Shown here piece after piece: positions 25,620 to 33,528 of a stretch of DNA of 64,000 nt. Source of the stretch: JAVJST01 sp965229715 (GTDB lineage: Bacteria > Pseudomonadota > Alphaproteobacteria > Rhodospirillales > Casp-alpha2); contig CBDDJL010000003.1 in assembly GCA_965229715.1 (NCBI GenBank), forward strand, positions 62,001 to 126,000. The letters are read 5' to 3'. Within the stretch, counting starts at the first letter, position 1; each line of letters begins with the position of its first letter. Under the pieces are notes generated by a model. The model had not been told where the DNA came from and made no database searches. It saw nothing but the letters and a program-made list of their open reading frames with translations. Both the position numbers and the translations under genes were made by a program.

Positions 25620-25799
25620 ATGTCGACGAAAACCAAATCTCAGCTTTCATCCGTTGTCGCGTTAGACCGGGCCGCGCCCGCCGTCATCGCGCTCGTGTTC
25701 GGCCTGTTTCTCGTCTGGGGTGTGGGCTTTGCCCAGCCGGCCGAGATTCACAACGCCGCGCACGATGGCCGGCACGCATTCGCGCTGCCCTGCCACTAA
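25620..25799 (+). CDS. cbtB: CbtB family cobalt transporter subunit
   Basis: A 59-residue protein with one membrane helix (AAPAVIALVFGLFLVWGVGFAQ). It has the diagnostic C-terminal His-rich tail EIHNAAHDGRHAFALPCH, thought to bind cobalt. CbtB with CbtA forms a proposed cobalt uptake system found in B12-producing bacteria. The start at 25620 is supported by TGGAG eight bases upstream. A riboswitch 97 bp upstream and cbtA downstream confirm the call. It ends 102 bp before cbtA, an unusually wide gap for this pair that holds two hairpins. Confidence 0.92.
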   Translation: MSTKTKSQLSSVVALDRAAPAVIALVFGLFLVWGVGFAQPAEIHNAAHDGRHAFALPCH

Positions 25800-25820
25800 G
25801 CCTGAACACCTGATTTGATC

Positions 25821-25836
25821 CGGCCGTGCGCGGCCG
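25821..25836 (+). promoter_or_regulatory. GC hairpin in the cbtB-cbtA spacer
   Basis: Perfect 6-bp stem CGGCCG-TGCG-CGGCCG, 21 nt after the cbtB stop. There is no T-tract, so it is not a standard terminator. It may stabilise the cbtB message or modulate the cbtB:cbtA ratio. Function is inferred. Confidence 0.35.
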
Positions 25837-25872
25837 TCCGCTCGCCGTGAAATGTTCGCGGCGGGATACGGT

Positions 25873-25893
25873 TCCGTGCATGCCGGGCACGGA
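25873..25893 (+). promoter_or_regulatory. Hairpin occluding the cbtA ribosome binding site
   Basis: TCCGTGC (25873-25879) pairs perfectly with GCACGGA (25887-25893) across a 7-nt loop. The 3' arm contains most of the cbtA Shine-Dalgarno sequence (GGAG at 25891-25894), and cbtA starts at 25902. Folding would hide the site, so cbtA translation may depend on ribosomes or another factor opening the stem. Confidence 0.5.
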
Positions 25894-25901
25894 GAAAGCA
25901 T

Positions 25902-26597
25902 ATGTTGAACCGACTTTTCATGACGGCACTGGTTGCGGGGGTTGCCGCCGGTGTCTTTGGTTGGGCGCTGCAGATGGCGCTCACGACCCCGATTATCGTT
26001 GCCGCAGAGGTCTTCGAGAACGCTGGCGCGACCGGCAATGTCGGCCACGACCACGGTGACGAGGTTGGCAGCCACGACCATGACGACGAAGCATGGGCAC
26101 CGGATGAAGGTTTCGAGCGTCATGTGTATACCTTGTTAACATCGGTTCTGTTCGGCGTCGGTTTTGGCGCCATGCTGGCGGCGGTGTTCGTGCTGGCCGG
26201 CCGTGACAGTGTCGGTTGGCGTGACGGTCTGGTCTGGGGACTGCTCGGTTACGCCGCGATTTATGTTGCACCGTCGCTGGGCTTGCCGCCCGAGGTTCCG
26301 GGTATGGCCGCAGCCGGTGTAACGGAGAGGCAGATTTGGTGGTTTTTGACGGCGATAACGACGGCAGCGGGGATCTACGGCCTGATTAGGGGCGGCATCC
26401 TGTTGCGTGTCATCGGCCTCGTTGCGATTGCATTACCGCATCTTGTCGGCGCACCTCATCCGCAAGAATTCTCAGGTGGCCCGCCAGCGGAACTCGCCGC
26501 AAAGTTCGCCGTTGCCTCTCTGGTCACCGTCGGTCTGTTCTGGATGATGCTGGGTGCCGCCGCTGGTTGGGCATTCGATCGTTACGCCCGAGACTAA
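25902..26597 (+). CDS. cbtA: CbtA family cobalt transporter subunit
   Basis: A 231-residue integral membrane protein with about five or six helices. After the first helix (NRLFMTALVAGVAAGVFGWALQM) comes a metal-binding loop rich in His and Asp (GHDHGDEVGSHDHDDEAW, about residues 48-65). Further helices follow, including VLFGVGFGAMLAAVFVLAG and the conserved LGLPPEVPGMAAAGVTERQIWW. The C-terminal part has ALPHLVGAPHPQEF, another CbtA hallmark. With CbtB it is predicted to import cobalt for cobalamin synthesis, under the upstream riboswitch. No cobalamin biosynthesis gene is in this window. Confidence 0.94.
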   Translation: MLNRLFMTALVAGVAAGVFGWALQMALTTPIIVAAEVFENAGATGNVGHDHGDEVGSHDHDDEAWAPDEGFERHVYTLLTSVLFGVGFGAMLAAVFVLAGRDSVGWRDGLVWGLLGYAAIYVAPSLGLPPEVPGMAAAGVTERQIWWFLTAITTAAGIYGLIRGGILLRVIGLVAIALPHLVGAPHPQEFSGGPPAELAAKFAVASLVTVGLFWMMLGAAAGWAFDRYARD

Positions 26598-26628
26598 GGC
26601 CGGAGCGGTCTGTTAACATCAGGCAGCC

Positions 26629-27372
26629 ATGAACGCCGAAGAGACACCCGATTCTGCTCGTGCTGTCCGTTGCTTCGTGCGCGGACTCGGATCGGGATCG
26701 CTTGCCACCCTGGATGCGAAGCACGCGGGTTCGCCGTACAACTCGCTGGTGACGTATGCCTGCGATATCGACGGGTCGCCGATATTCCTGTTTTCCGCAT
26801 TGTCCGACCACACACGAAACCTCGGAGTAGACGAACGCGCCGCCTTGCTGGTCGAGGCGGCGAGCGGCCGGCGCAATCCACAGACCGGTCCGCGCGCTAC
26901 GTTGACCGGCACAATCGGGAAAGTGGGAAAGCGGCAGCTTTCGTTACTCCGTGACCGTTTTCTTGCGCGTCACCCCGATGCGGCGCTCTACGCCGGGTTC
27001 GGCGACTTTGCGTTTTACAGTATGACGGTTGAGCGCGTGCACTGGGTCGGCGGTTTCGCCCAGGCCCGCTGGATGTCCGGTCGCAACGTGATCCTCGGCA
27101 ATCGCCGGATCGTTGCCGCTATCCGAGATACGGCAGCGGGCGTAATCGATCATATGAATGTCGATCACGCCGATGCCGTGGACCTTTACGCCCGAAACTT
27201 GCTCGGCCGAAAGGGACGGAACTGGAAGCTCACGGGGGTGGACCCCGATGGGGTCGACCTTCGGCTTGAAGGGCGATCGGCGCGGCTTGATTTCGATGAC
27301 GTTGCTGGGACCCCCGAAGATTGCCGGGCACACCTTGTCGCACTCGCCGGTCGTGCCCGTGCCCAGAAATGA
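26629..27372 (+). CDS. HugZ-like pyridoxamine 5'-phosphate oxidase-fold protein with DUF2470 domain
   Basis: A 247-residue cytoplasmic protein. The N-terminal split-barrel FMN-binding-like domain (residues 10-150) has GSLATLDAKHAGSPYNSLVTYACDIDGSPIFLFSALSDHTRN. The C-terminal DUF2470 part has VIDHMNVDHADAVDLYA and DPDGVDLRL. This architecture occurs in HugZ/HutZ proteins linked to haem handling and in many uncharacterised flavin-reductase-like proteins. It starts 31 bp after cbtA and is likely co-transcribed with it, though haem and cobalt genes are not usually paired. The activity here is unproven. Confidence 0.85.
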   Translation: MNAEETPDSARAVRCFVRGLGSGSLATLDAKHAGSPYNSLVTYACDIDGSPIFLFSALSDHTRNLGVDERAALLVEAASGRRNPQTGPRATLTGTIGKVGKRQLSLLRDRFLARHPDAALYAGFGDFAFYSMTVERVHWVGGFAQARWMSGRNVILGNRRIVAAIRDTAAGVIDHMNVDHADAVDLYARNLLGRKGRNWKLTGVDPDGVDLRLEGRSARLDFDDVAGTPEDCRAHLVALAGRARAQK

Positions 27373-27520
27373 AGGGTCGATTTCGGGGGGATGCGTATTG
27401 AACGGCCTTGGACGCACCACTAAAGTTTCACTCTCGATGGTCGACGGGACCGGATCAGAGCGGCATCAAGCCGCCGACTGGTCGGGTCGATCTGCGGTTA
27501 ACGGAACAAGAGGATGAACC

Positions 27521-29128
27521 GTGCAGGACGTGGGACATGTGATCAGCCGTCATCGGCTGAACGAACAGGGACTCGACGGAAACCATACCGCACATTGGAA
27601 TTTCGGTGCGGCACGCCTGACGGAAGAGGCCGTCCGCCGGGGCGAGGTTAGATTAGCAGACGGCGGTGCACTGTTGGCGCTGACGGGGGAGCACACAGGT
27701 CGTTCTCCCAACGACCGTTTCGTCGTTGAGGAGCCCGAGACACGCGCCGATATCTGGTGGGGCAACGTCAACAGACCGATTTCACCAGCGCATTTTGATG
27801 TCTTGCTGGACAAAATGACCGCGCATCTCTCGGGTTGCGACGTCTTCGTGCAGGATTGCTATGCCGGCGCCGATCCGGCTTACCGCCTACCGGTTCGTGT
27901 GGTTACGGAGAATGCCTGGCACAATCTCTTTGCGCGAAACATGTTCATCCAGCCACGCGACGATGAACTCATGGAATTCGAACCGGCCTTCACCGTTCTT
28001 CAGGCGCCCTCGCTTGATGCCGATCCCGAATCCGACGGGACGACGTCGGGCACCTTCATTGTCGTGCACCTCTCGAAACGGTTGGTTCTGATTGGCGGGT
28101 CCGCCTATGCGGGCGAGATCAAGAAATCGATTTTTTCGGTTATGAATTTCCTGTTGCCGCCGAAGAATGTATTGCCGATGCACTGTTCCGCGAATGTCGG
28201 CGCCAACGGTGATGCCGCCATCTTCTTCGGACTGTCCGGTACCGGCAAGACGACACTGTCGGCGGATGCATCCCGGATGCTGATCGGCGACGACGAACAT
28301 GGTTGGGGTCCCGACGGTGTCTTCAATTTCGAAGGCGGCTGTTATGCCAAAACCATCAACCTCACAGCCGAAACGGAGCCAGAGATTTTCGCCACGACCA
28401 ACCGTTTCGGGTCCATTGTCGAAAACGTCATGATGGACGAGGACACCCGGGCGTTCGACTTCTTCGATACGACCTATTCGGAAAATGGGCGAGTTTCCTA
28501 CGATATTTCCGAGATTCCCAACGCCTCGCCGGATGGCCGGGCCGGGCACCCGACGAATATCATGATGCTGACGTGCGACGCCTTCGGCGTATTGCCCCCG
28601 ATCAGTCAATTGACCCCGGAACAGGCGATGTATCACTTCCTGTCGGGGTACACTGCCAAGGTTGCCGGCACGGAGCGCGGCCTCAAGGAGCCGGCAGCAA
28701 CGTTTTCGACCTGTTTTGGTGCCCCTTTCATGCCGCGCCATCCGACGGTTTACGCGAAGTTGCTGGGCGACAAGATGGCCGCACACGGCGCCAAGTGCTG
28801 GCTGGTGAATACTGGTTGGTCCGGCGGTGGTTACGGTGCCGGCGAGCGCATGCGGATCGCGCATACGCGCGCCATGGTGAATGCGGCGCTCGACGGGAAA
28901 CTCGACGGTGTCGAGTTTGCACCGGATCCCAACTTCGGCGTCCTCGTGCCGAAGGATTGCCCCGACGTCCCGTCCGAGGTGCTGGCGCCCCGCAGCACCT
29001 GGAGCGACGGTGCGGCATACGACGATCAGGCGCGTGACCTCACGCAACGCTTTGAACGAAACTTCCAGCAGTTCGAAGGCCACGTTGCCGATGCCGTAAA
29101 GGCAGCCGCCATTCACGCGGCGGCCTGA
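27521..29128 (+). CDS. pckA: Phosphoenolpyruvate carboxykinase (ATP)
   Basis: A 535-residue enzyme converting oxaloacetate and ATP to PEP, CO2 and ADP, the entry to gluconeogenesis. Start codon is GTG with AAGAGG upstream. Seen: the N-terminal region GALLALTGEHTGRSPNDRFVVEEP, the oxaloacetate/Mn site GSAYAGEIKKSIFSVMNF, the kinase Walker A GLSGTGKTTLS, the metal-binding LIGDDEHGW, and a later DTTYSENGRVSYDI and GTERGLKEP. All match ATP-type PckA in length and motifs. A 148-bp upstream spacer contains a GCGGC-ATCAA-GCCGC hairpin (27460-27474) but no obvious regulator gene. Confidence 0.97.
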   Translation: MQDVGHVISRHRLNEQGLDGNHTAHWNFGAARLTEEAVRRGEVRLADGGALLALTGEHTGRSPNDRFVVEEPETRADIWWGNVNRPISPAHFDVLLDKMTAHLSGCDVFVQDCYAGADPAYRLPVRVVTENAWHNLFARNMFIQPRDDELMEFEPAFTVLQAPSLDADPESDGTTSGTFIVVHLSKRLVLIGGSAYAGEIKKSIFSVMNFLLPPKNVLPMHCSANVGANGDAAIFFGLSGTGKTTLSADASRMLIGDDEHGWGPDGVFNFEGGCYAKTINLTAETEPEIFATTNRFGSIVENVMMDEDTRAFDFFDTTYSENGRVSYDISEIPNASPDGRAGHPTNIMMLTCDAFGVLPPISQLTPEQAMYHFLSGYTAKVAGTERGLKEPAATFSTCFGAPFMPRHPTVYAKLLGDKMAAHGAKCWLVNTGWSGGGYGAGERMRIAHTRAMVNAALDGKLDGVEFAPDPNFGVLVPKDCPDVPSEVLAPRSTWSDGAAYDDQARDLTQRFERNFQQFEGHVADAVKAAAIHAAA

Positions 29129-29139
29129 GGGCCGGGATC

Positions 29140-29547
29140 ATGCGGACGGGCGGGTGCCAATGCGGCCATCTACGCTACGAGATCGATGCCGAGCCGGTGG
29201 ACCTGTATGCCTGCCATTGTCGTGAATGCCAGAAACAATCCGGGTCGGCGTTCGGAATTTCCGCAATCTTTCCGTTGGCTGCAGTGCGCATCGTCGCTGG
29301 CGAACCCAAGATCTGGACACGGCCGACCGACAGCGGCAACACGACCGACTGCTATTTTTGCCCGGAGTGTGGTTCGAGAATCATGCACGTTGGAACCTTG
29401 GATCGGGCGGTGACCGCTATCAAGGGCGGTAGCCTTGACGAGCCCCTCGACATGAGCGCCGCCAAGCACATCTGGACCAAGCGCACCATCTCCGGCATTC
29501 CGGTCCCCGACGGCCACGAGAACTGGCCCGGCGAACCGCCGGACTAG
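29140..29547 (+). CDS. GFA family zinc protein (CENP-V/GFA-like)
   Basis: A 135-residue protein of the glutathione-dependent formaldehyde-activating-enzyme fold. The zinc ligands are visible: GGCQCGHLRYE near the N-terminus (Cys6, Cys8), CHCRECQKQSGSAF (about residues 25-38), and CPECGS around residue 75. These bind two zinc ions; most family members do not process formaldehyde and have unknown roles. It starts 11 bp after pckA and ends 1 bp before the DMT transporter gene, suggesting co-transcription. A different GFA member is encoded between gltD and gltB (39537-39983). Confidence 0.9.
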   Translation: MRTGGCQCGHLRYEIDAEPVDLYACHCRECQKQSGSAFGISAIFPLAAVRIVAGEPKIWTRPTDSGNTTDCYFCPECGSRIMHVGTLDRAVTAIKGGSLDEPLDMSAAKHIWTKRTISGIPVPDGHENWPGEPPD

Positions 29548-29548
29548 A

Positions 29549-30493
29549 ATGGCCGAAACCGACGCATCAACTGCGCGCCTGGCGGACGCGAACGAGCGCG
29601 CGGAGCGACTCAAGGGCATGGCGCTTGTCACGGCATGTTCCGTGCTCATCAGTTTTTCCGGCCTTGCCGTCCGCGCGATCGAGAACGCCGACATTTGGCA
29701 GATCAACGTCTATCGGCCCCTGTCATCGCTCCTGGTCGTGCTCATCGTCCTGTTGTTTCGCTATCGCGGCCGGCTGGGGCAGCCGTTCCGTGCCATTGGT
29801 TGGCCCGGATATGTCGGTGCGCTTTGTCTCGGTGTGTCGGGCTGGGGGTATGTCTTTGCGATTACGACCACGACCGTCGCCAATACGCTATTCACGTTAA
29901 GCAGCATCCCGTTCGTTACAGCGTTGTTCGCCTGGTTGTTCCTGAAGGAGCGTTTGGCGCCCGTCACCCTGGCGACCATGGCAGTGGCCGCCCTCGGCAT
30001 CGTCGTTATGTTCGCGGGCGGGGTCGAGACCGGTGCACTTGCGGGTAATCTGGCCGCGCTCGGCACGGCTGTCGGGTTTTCTGCCTATGCGGTGCTGATA
30101 AGACTACGCAAGATGACAGACATGTTGCCGGCTTATTTGCTGTCAATGTTGATCATCGTCGCGACCGCATTGGTCATATCGGCCGACAGCTGGCGGATCG
30201 GTCTCTGGGATCTGGCGATGTGTTTCATCTGGGGCGGATTGTTGTCCGGTCTCGGCAACGTGCTGTTCGTCGCATCGGCGCGTTATTTGCTCGCCGCCGA
30301 AATGACGTTGTTTATGCTGATCGAATTCGCCCTGGGACCGGTCTGGGTCTGGTTGTTCGTCGACGAGGTTCCAGCGCTCTGGACGATTGTCGGCGGCATT
30401 ATGATCATGGGGGCCGTTGCGGCGCGCGCGCTCTGGCAGATCAGGGTGTCACGGAGAGCCGCCGATTACGGACGCTTCTCAGGCCCGACATAG
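29549..30493 (+). CDS. DMT superfamily (EamA) transporter
   Basis: A 314-residue inner-membrane protein with ten predicted helices arranged as two EamA repeats. The first includes NADIWQINVYRPLSSLLVVLIVLLF and TVANTLFTLSSIPFVTALFAWLFLKERLAP. The second includes AAEMTLFMLIEFALGPVWVWLFVDEVPALWTIVGGIMIMGAVAARAL. EamA proteins are drug/metabolite exporters or permeases of varied specificity. It starts 1 bp after the GFA gene and converges with the OmpA-like gene. The first 30 residues are charged and not part of the membrane domain. Confidence 0.93.
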   Translation: MAETDASTARLADANERAERLKGMALVTACSVLISFSGLAVRAIENADIWQINVYRPLSSLLVVLIVLLFRYRGRLGQPFRAIGWPGYVGALCLGVSGWGYVFAITTTTVANTLFTLSSIPFVTALFAWLFLKERLAPVTLATMAVAALGIVVMFAGGVETGALAGNLAALGTAVGFSAYAVLIRLRKMTDMLPAYLLSMLIIVATALVISADSWRIGLWDLAMCFIWGGLLSGLGNVLFVASARYLLAAEMTLFMLIEFALGPVWVWLFVDEVPALWTIVGGIMIMGAVAARALWQIRVSRRAADYGRFSGPT

Positions 30494-30508
30494 GCGTCGC
30501 TCCGGCCG

Positions 30509-31240
30509 TCAGGACGTCTCCGTGGTTCCGGAGACCATGTCACCCTCGGTGCATGAGACCGAGATTTCGACACGACGGTTCTGGTCATGCTTCACGCCGT
30601 CTCCGGTGTGAACCTCGAGTCGTCGTTCGCCCCAGCCCTCAACATCAGCGACGTCGAGGTCATTTTCTCTCAGTTTGCCGGCAACGTATTTGGCGCGTTC
30701 ACGCGAGATATTCAGGTTCGCACTGTCATTGCCGATGGTATCCGAATATCCGCTAACCGTCGTTTGGCACGATTTTTCGGCCATGAACGTCCGAAGGTCG
30801 GGAATGGCCGCATCGATCTGTTTGTCGATGCCGTCGCCTTTGGATACGGCCAGGGGGAAGTAGATCTTCCTTACGATCCGGTCGCTCGGAACCGTTACCG
30901 TAACCTGTTCGGCTGGTTCGGGTGTGGAAAGCGTGCCCAGTCTTTCGACGATGCTCTGTTGTTCCGAGCGCACGGCCTTGAGTTCGACGGCGAGTGCGTC
31001 GAGGCTTGTCGTAATCGCGCCGCCGGACTCGTCCGACGCAACGCCGCCGTCACCGAGTTTTCGGATCTCCTCGATGGTCTCGGTCTGCAGGTCCACGATG
31101 ACGCTGCGCGTTTCCGCGTGGCTCGCCGTGAGTGAGGCCCGCAACTCGCCAAATCCATAGTATCCGGCGCCGATCACACCTGCCGCACCGAAAACGGCGG
31201 CAAGAACAGCCGCTACGGCGACACCTTTGTTTTCACTCAT
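30509..31240 (-). CDS. OmpA family peptidoglycan-binding protein, inner-membrane anchored
   Basis: A 243-residue protein. An N-terminal hydrophobic segment (AVAAVLAAVFGAAGVIGAGYYGFGEL) acts as a signal anchor. A coiled-coil-like region (about 35-110) follows, then a C-terminal OmpA domain with IYFPLAVSKGD, TTVSGYSDTIGNDSANLNISRERAKYVAGKL and HDQNRRVEISVSC. The OmpA domain binds peptidoglycan diaminopimelate; this topology resembles envelope-stabilising proteins more than the outer-membrane porin. It is the last gene of a four-gene minus-strand group, 53 bp after the K+ channel gene. No partner motor protein (MotA-like) is nearby. Confidence 0.88.
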   Translation of the reverse strand: MSENKGVAVAAVLAAVFGAAGVIGAGYYGFGELRASLTASHAETRSVIVDLQTETIEEIRKLGDGGVASDESGGAITTSLDALAVELKAVRSEQQSIVERLGTLSTPEPAEQVTVTVPSDRIVRKIYFPLAVSKGDGIDKQIDAAIPDLRTFMAEKSCQTTVSGYSDTIGNDSANLNISRERAKYVAGKLRENDLDVADVEGWGERRLEVHTGDGVKHDQNRRVEISVSCTEGDMVSGTTETS

Positions 31241-31293
31241 GACACTGCCCTTTGCCCGAATCGACTTATTTTACCCGTCGAGGAGGTTTTCCA

Positions 31294-32268
31294 CTAGCTG
31301 GTCGATCGTGAGGACGCGAGATCGTTAAGTGTCTTGCCACAATGCGGGCACCGTCGCGGTTTCATCGTCTCATGCTGACGGTGGCGGGCTCTGAGGAATG
31401 AGGCTGCTTCCGTGTCGTTAAGGCCGAGTTCAGCCTGCAGATCGCGCAGCCGCTGTCGGCCGGTTTCTTCGAGGGGGCCTTGGTCAAGGAGCTCGTCGAT
31501 CAGAGTGTCGAAGCGTTGGCGGCGACGATGAAGAGCCGCGTTGAATCCCGAAGCCAGGATACCGGCTGGCAAGGCCACTATGCCGACACTGACGATGCCG
31601 ATAAGACTGCCGAAAACTTTGCCCGTTGCCGTAACCGGCACGACGTCGCCATAACCGACGGTCGTCATGGTAATGACGGCCCACCAAAGTGCCTCGGGGA
31701 TCGAACCGAACGCGTCCGGCTGTGCTGAATGTTCCGCAAGATAAATTGCGCTGGCGCCGAGTATCATGAGGATAATCAGCACGAACAGGGCGGCGCAGAT
31801 GTTCTTGCTCTCTTCGCGGAGAACATCCAAGAGCAATGACATGGAACTCGAGTAGCGGGTCAGCCTCACAACACGAAGCAACCTCACAACGCGGAGTGTA
31901 CGAAGATCGACGTTGACGAAGAACGTCAGATAGAACGGTAGAATTACGAGCAGATCGATGAGGGCTAGGGGCGTCAACATATAGCGGATTCGGCCTCGTA
32001 TCGGGTGCCGGTACTTCTCTCCCGGATGCTCCGTCGCCGACCAAACTCGGAGCACATACTCGATCGTAAATATAAAGACCGAAATCGCCTCGAACGCGTT
32101 GAATACAGTGGCGTAGGCTTGACCGATATCTGGCACGGATTCGATGATGACGGCGACCACATTGATGACGATCAGAATGATCAACGTGAGGTCCACCAAA
32201 CGTGCAAGTCGCGTGTCGGTACGCCCGGCTTCCAGCGTTTCGTAGATGCGGCGGCGCCGCTCACTCAT
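31294..32268 (-). CDS. Voltage-gated potassium channel, six-helix Kv type
   Basis: A 324-residue ion channel. Helices S1-S3 lie in the first 120 residues (LVDLTLIILIVINVVAVIIES onwards). S4 is the voltage sensor with regularly spaced Arg (LRTLRVVRLLRVVRLTRY). The pore loop with TMTTVGYGDVVP and S6 follow. A cytoplasmic C-terminal tail of about 80 residues ends in a lone Cys-x2-Cys knuckle (RRCPHCGKTL), a single zinc-ribbon half. Start at 32268 overlaps the stop of the DUF423 gene by ATGA. The filter predicts K+ selectivity. Prokaryotic Kv channels of this kind have poorly known physiology. Confidence 0.94.
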   Translation of the reverse strand: MSERRRRIYETLEAGRTDTRLARLVDLTLIILIVINVVAVIIESVPDIGQAYATVFNAFEAISVFIFTIEYVLRVWSATEHPGEKYRHPIRGRIRYMLTPLALIDLLVILPFYLTFFVNVDLRTLRVVRLLRVVRLTRYSSSMSLLLDVLREESKNICAALFVLIILMILGASAIYLAEHSAQPDAFGSIPEALWWAVITMTTVGYGDVVPVTATGKVFGSLIGIVSVGIVALPAGILASGFNAALHRRRQRFDTLIDELLDQGPLEETGRQRLRDLQAELGLNDTEAASFLRARHRQHETMKPRRCPHCGKTLNDLASSRSTS

Positions 32269-32654
32269 CGGGCGTGCCTCACACTCGCAAGTGCTAGCAA
32301 GGCCCAACCCGCCATCAGCAACATACCGCCTGCGGGCGCGGAGCCGTTGAACGGAATGTCACCTGTGGCGCCGAACATGTAGAGCGAACCGGAAAACATC
32401 AGAATGCCGATGAGAAAGGCAAGCCCGCTCAGGATCGCCGTGCGACTGCCGTTTGTGCGGTCGATCAACCAGGCGACACCAATCAGGGCCAACGCATGCC
32501 ACATGTGGTACTGCACCCCGGTTTTGAAGCTGTCGGCGAGGTAGCCGGAGTCACCGTCAAGGCCATGTGCGCCGTATGCGCCGGCGGCGACCGCGACCAG
32601 GCCGTTGAGGCCGGCCATAGCTCCCCAAAAGCGCCAATCACAAAGCAATTTCAT
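32265..32654 (-). CDS. DUF423 family membrane protein
   Basis: A 129-residue protein with four predicted helices. Characteristic DUF423 features are FWGAMAGLNGLVAVAAGAYGAHGL near the N-terminus, FKTGVQYHMWHALALIGVAWL and LFSGSLYMFG. Function of this family is unknown. It begins at 32654 with an ATGA overlap with the amidotransferase stop, and its own stop overlaps the channel start, so four genes from 33385 to 30509 are likely one transcript. Confidence 0.92.
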   Translation of the reverse strand: MKLLCDWRFWGAMAGLNGLVAVAAGAYGAHGLDGDSGYLADSFKTGVQYHMWHALALIGVAWLIDRTNGSRTAILSGLAFLIGILMFSGSLYMFGATGDIPFNGSAPAGGMLLMAGWALLALASVRHAR

Positions 32655-33385
32655 GCGGCTGCGCGTTCCGGCGGCGCCTCGCCGCCAGCGACGGCGACCA
32701 GGGTGTCCAACAATTTGCGGTTCGGATTGCCCTTGGCGGCGAAGAACTCCGGATGCCATTGAACGCCGATGGCGAAATGCCGGTCGGGCAGCTCGATGCC
32801 TTCGATCACGCCGTCGGGCGCGACGGCACTAACGACGACATCGGCGGGTAGCGAGGCGAAGGCTTCGCGATGCGCGGTGTTGACGCCGAACGTGCGAGCA
32901 CCGGTGACCGCTTGCAGTAGGGTGCCCGGCGTCACGGTAACCGTGTGGGCAACCTCTTCAGCCGGCCGCTCGTTCAAATGGTCGATCGATGTCCGTACAT
33001 GGTCGTGAAGATCGCGATACAAGATGCCGCCGCGGATCGCCCCCAGGACCTGCATACCGGCGCAGATGCCGAGAACCGGCATGTCGCGTTCGAGAGCGAA
33101 CGCCGCCAACTCGGACTCGAATGTGGCGCGCGGATGCACCTTGGCGCCGTTGTCCGCCTCGCCGTAATAGGCAGGCGGGAAGGGATAAAAGCCACCGGGT
33201 AGGATCAGGCCGTCGATACGGTCGAGAAGCTCATTCGCTGTGCTGGCCGCATAACCGAGGCCCACCGGTAATCCGCCCGCCGCCGCGATCGCGTCGAAGT
33301 ATGCGCAACGTAAGGCGTTGTGCGGGCGTGACGAAAACGAGCCCTCATCCTGATAGTCGAGCAGTATGCCAATCAGTGGCCGCAT
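32651..33385 (-). CDS. Class I glutamine amidotransferase-like hydrolase (peptidase C26, PuuD-like)
   Basis: A 244-residue cytoplasmic enzyme. The catalytic Cys is in LGICAGMQVLGA and the His-Glu pair in IGVQWHPEFF; PGGFYPFPPAYY forms the oxyanion-side loop. This is the gamma-glutamyl-gamma-aminobutyrate hydrolase (PuuD) family, which cleaves gamma-glutamyl bonds. The start at 33385 (MRPLIGILLDYQ) fits the family; ATG at 33427 in frame is an alternative with a weaker site. It could serve the same gamma-glutamyl pathway as the two glutamine-synthetase-like genes in this window, though its immediate partners are membrane proteins of unknown link. Confidence 0.9.
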   Translation of the reverse strand: MRPLIGILLDYQDEGSFSSRPHNALRCAYFDAIAAAGGLPVGLGYAASTANELLDRIDGLILPGGFYPFPPAYYGEADNGAKVHPRATFESELAAFALERDMPVLGICAGMQVLGAIRGGILYRDLHDHVRTSIDHLNERPAEEVAHTVTVTPGTLLQAVTGARTFGVNTAHREAFASLPADVVVSAVAPDGVIEGIELPDRHFAIGVQWHPEFFAAKGNPNRKLLDTLVAVAGGEAPPERAAA

Positions 33386-33473
33386 GGCGCGGATTCCTGC
33401 CTCCGTTGCATTCGTTTCAATCATCATACACCAGCACCACCAAAGCGTTAACGGCAGGGCGCAGAAATCGCAG

Positions 33474-33515
33474 TTGACATCGTCGACAATATATCTATAA
33501 AACTAGAAATATAGA
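33474..33515 (+). promoter_or_regulatory. Promoter and overlapping operator of the ArsR-permease unit
   Basis: TTGACA (33474-33479), a 16-bp spacer and TATAAA (33496-33501) make a near-consensus promoter. An inverted repeat TCTATA (33494-33499)-N10-TATAGA (33510-33515) overlaps the -10 box and the start point. This is the layout expected of an ArsR/SmtB autorepressor operator: bound protein would block RNA polymerase. The ArsR gene begins at 33529. The promoter is read directly; the binding protein is inferred. Confidence 0.7.
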
Positions 33516-33528
33516 AATGAAGGTTGCC

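Noticed and set aside
27887..29116. Antisense open frame of 409 codons opposite pckA
   Set aside because: No motif, biased composition, and full overlap with a well-supported gene; treated as a shadow.
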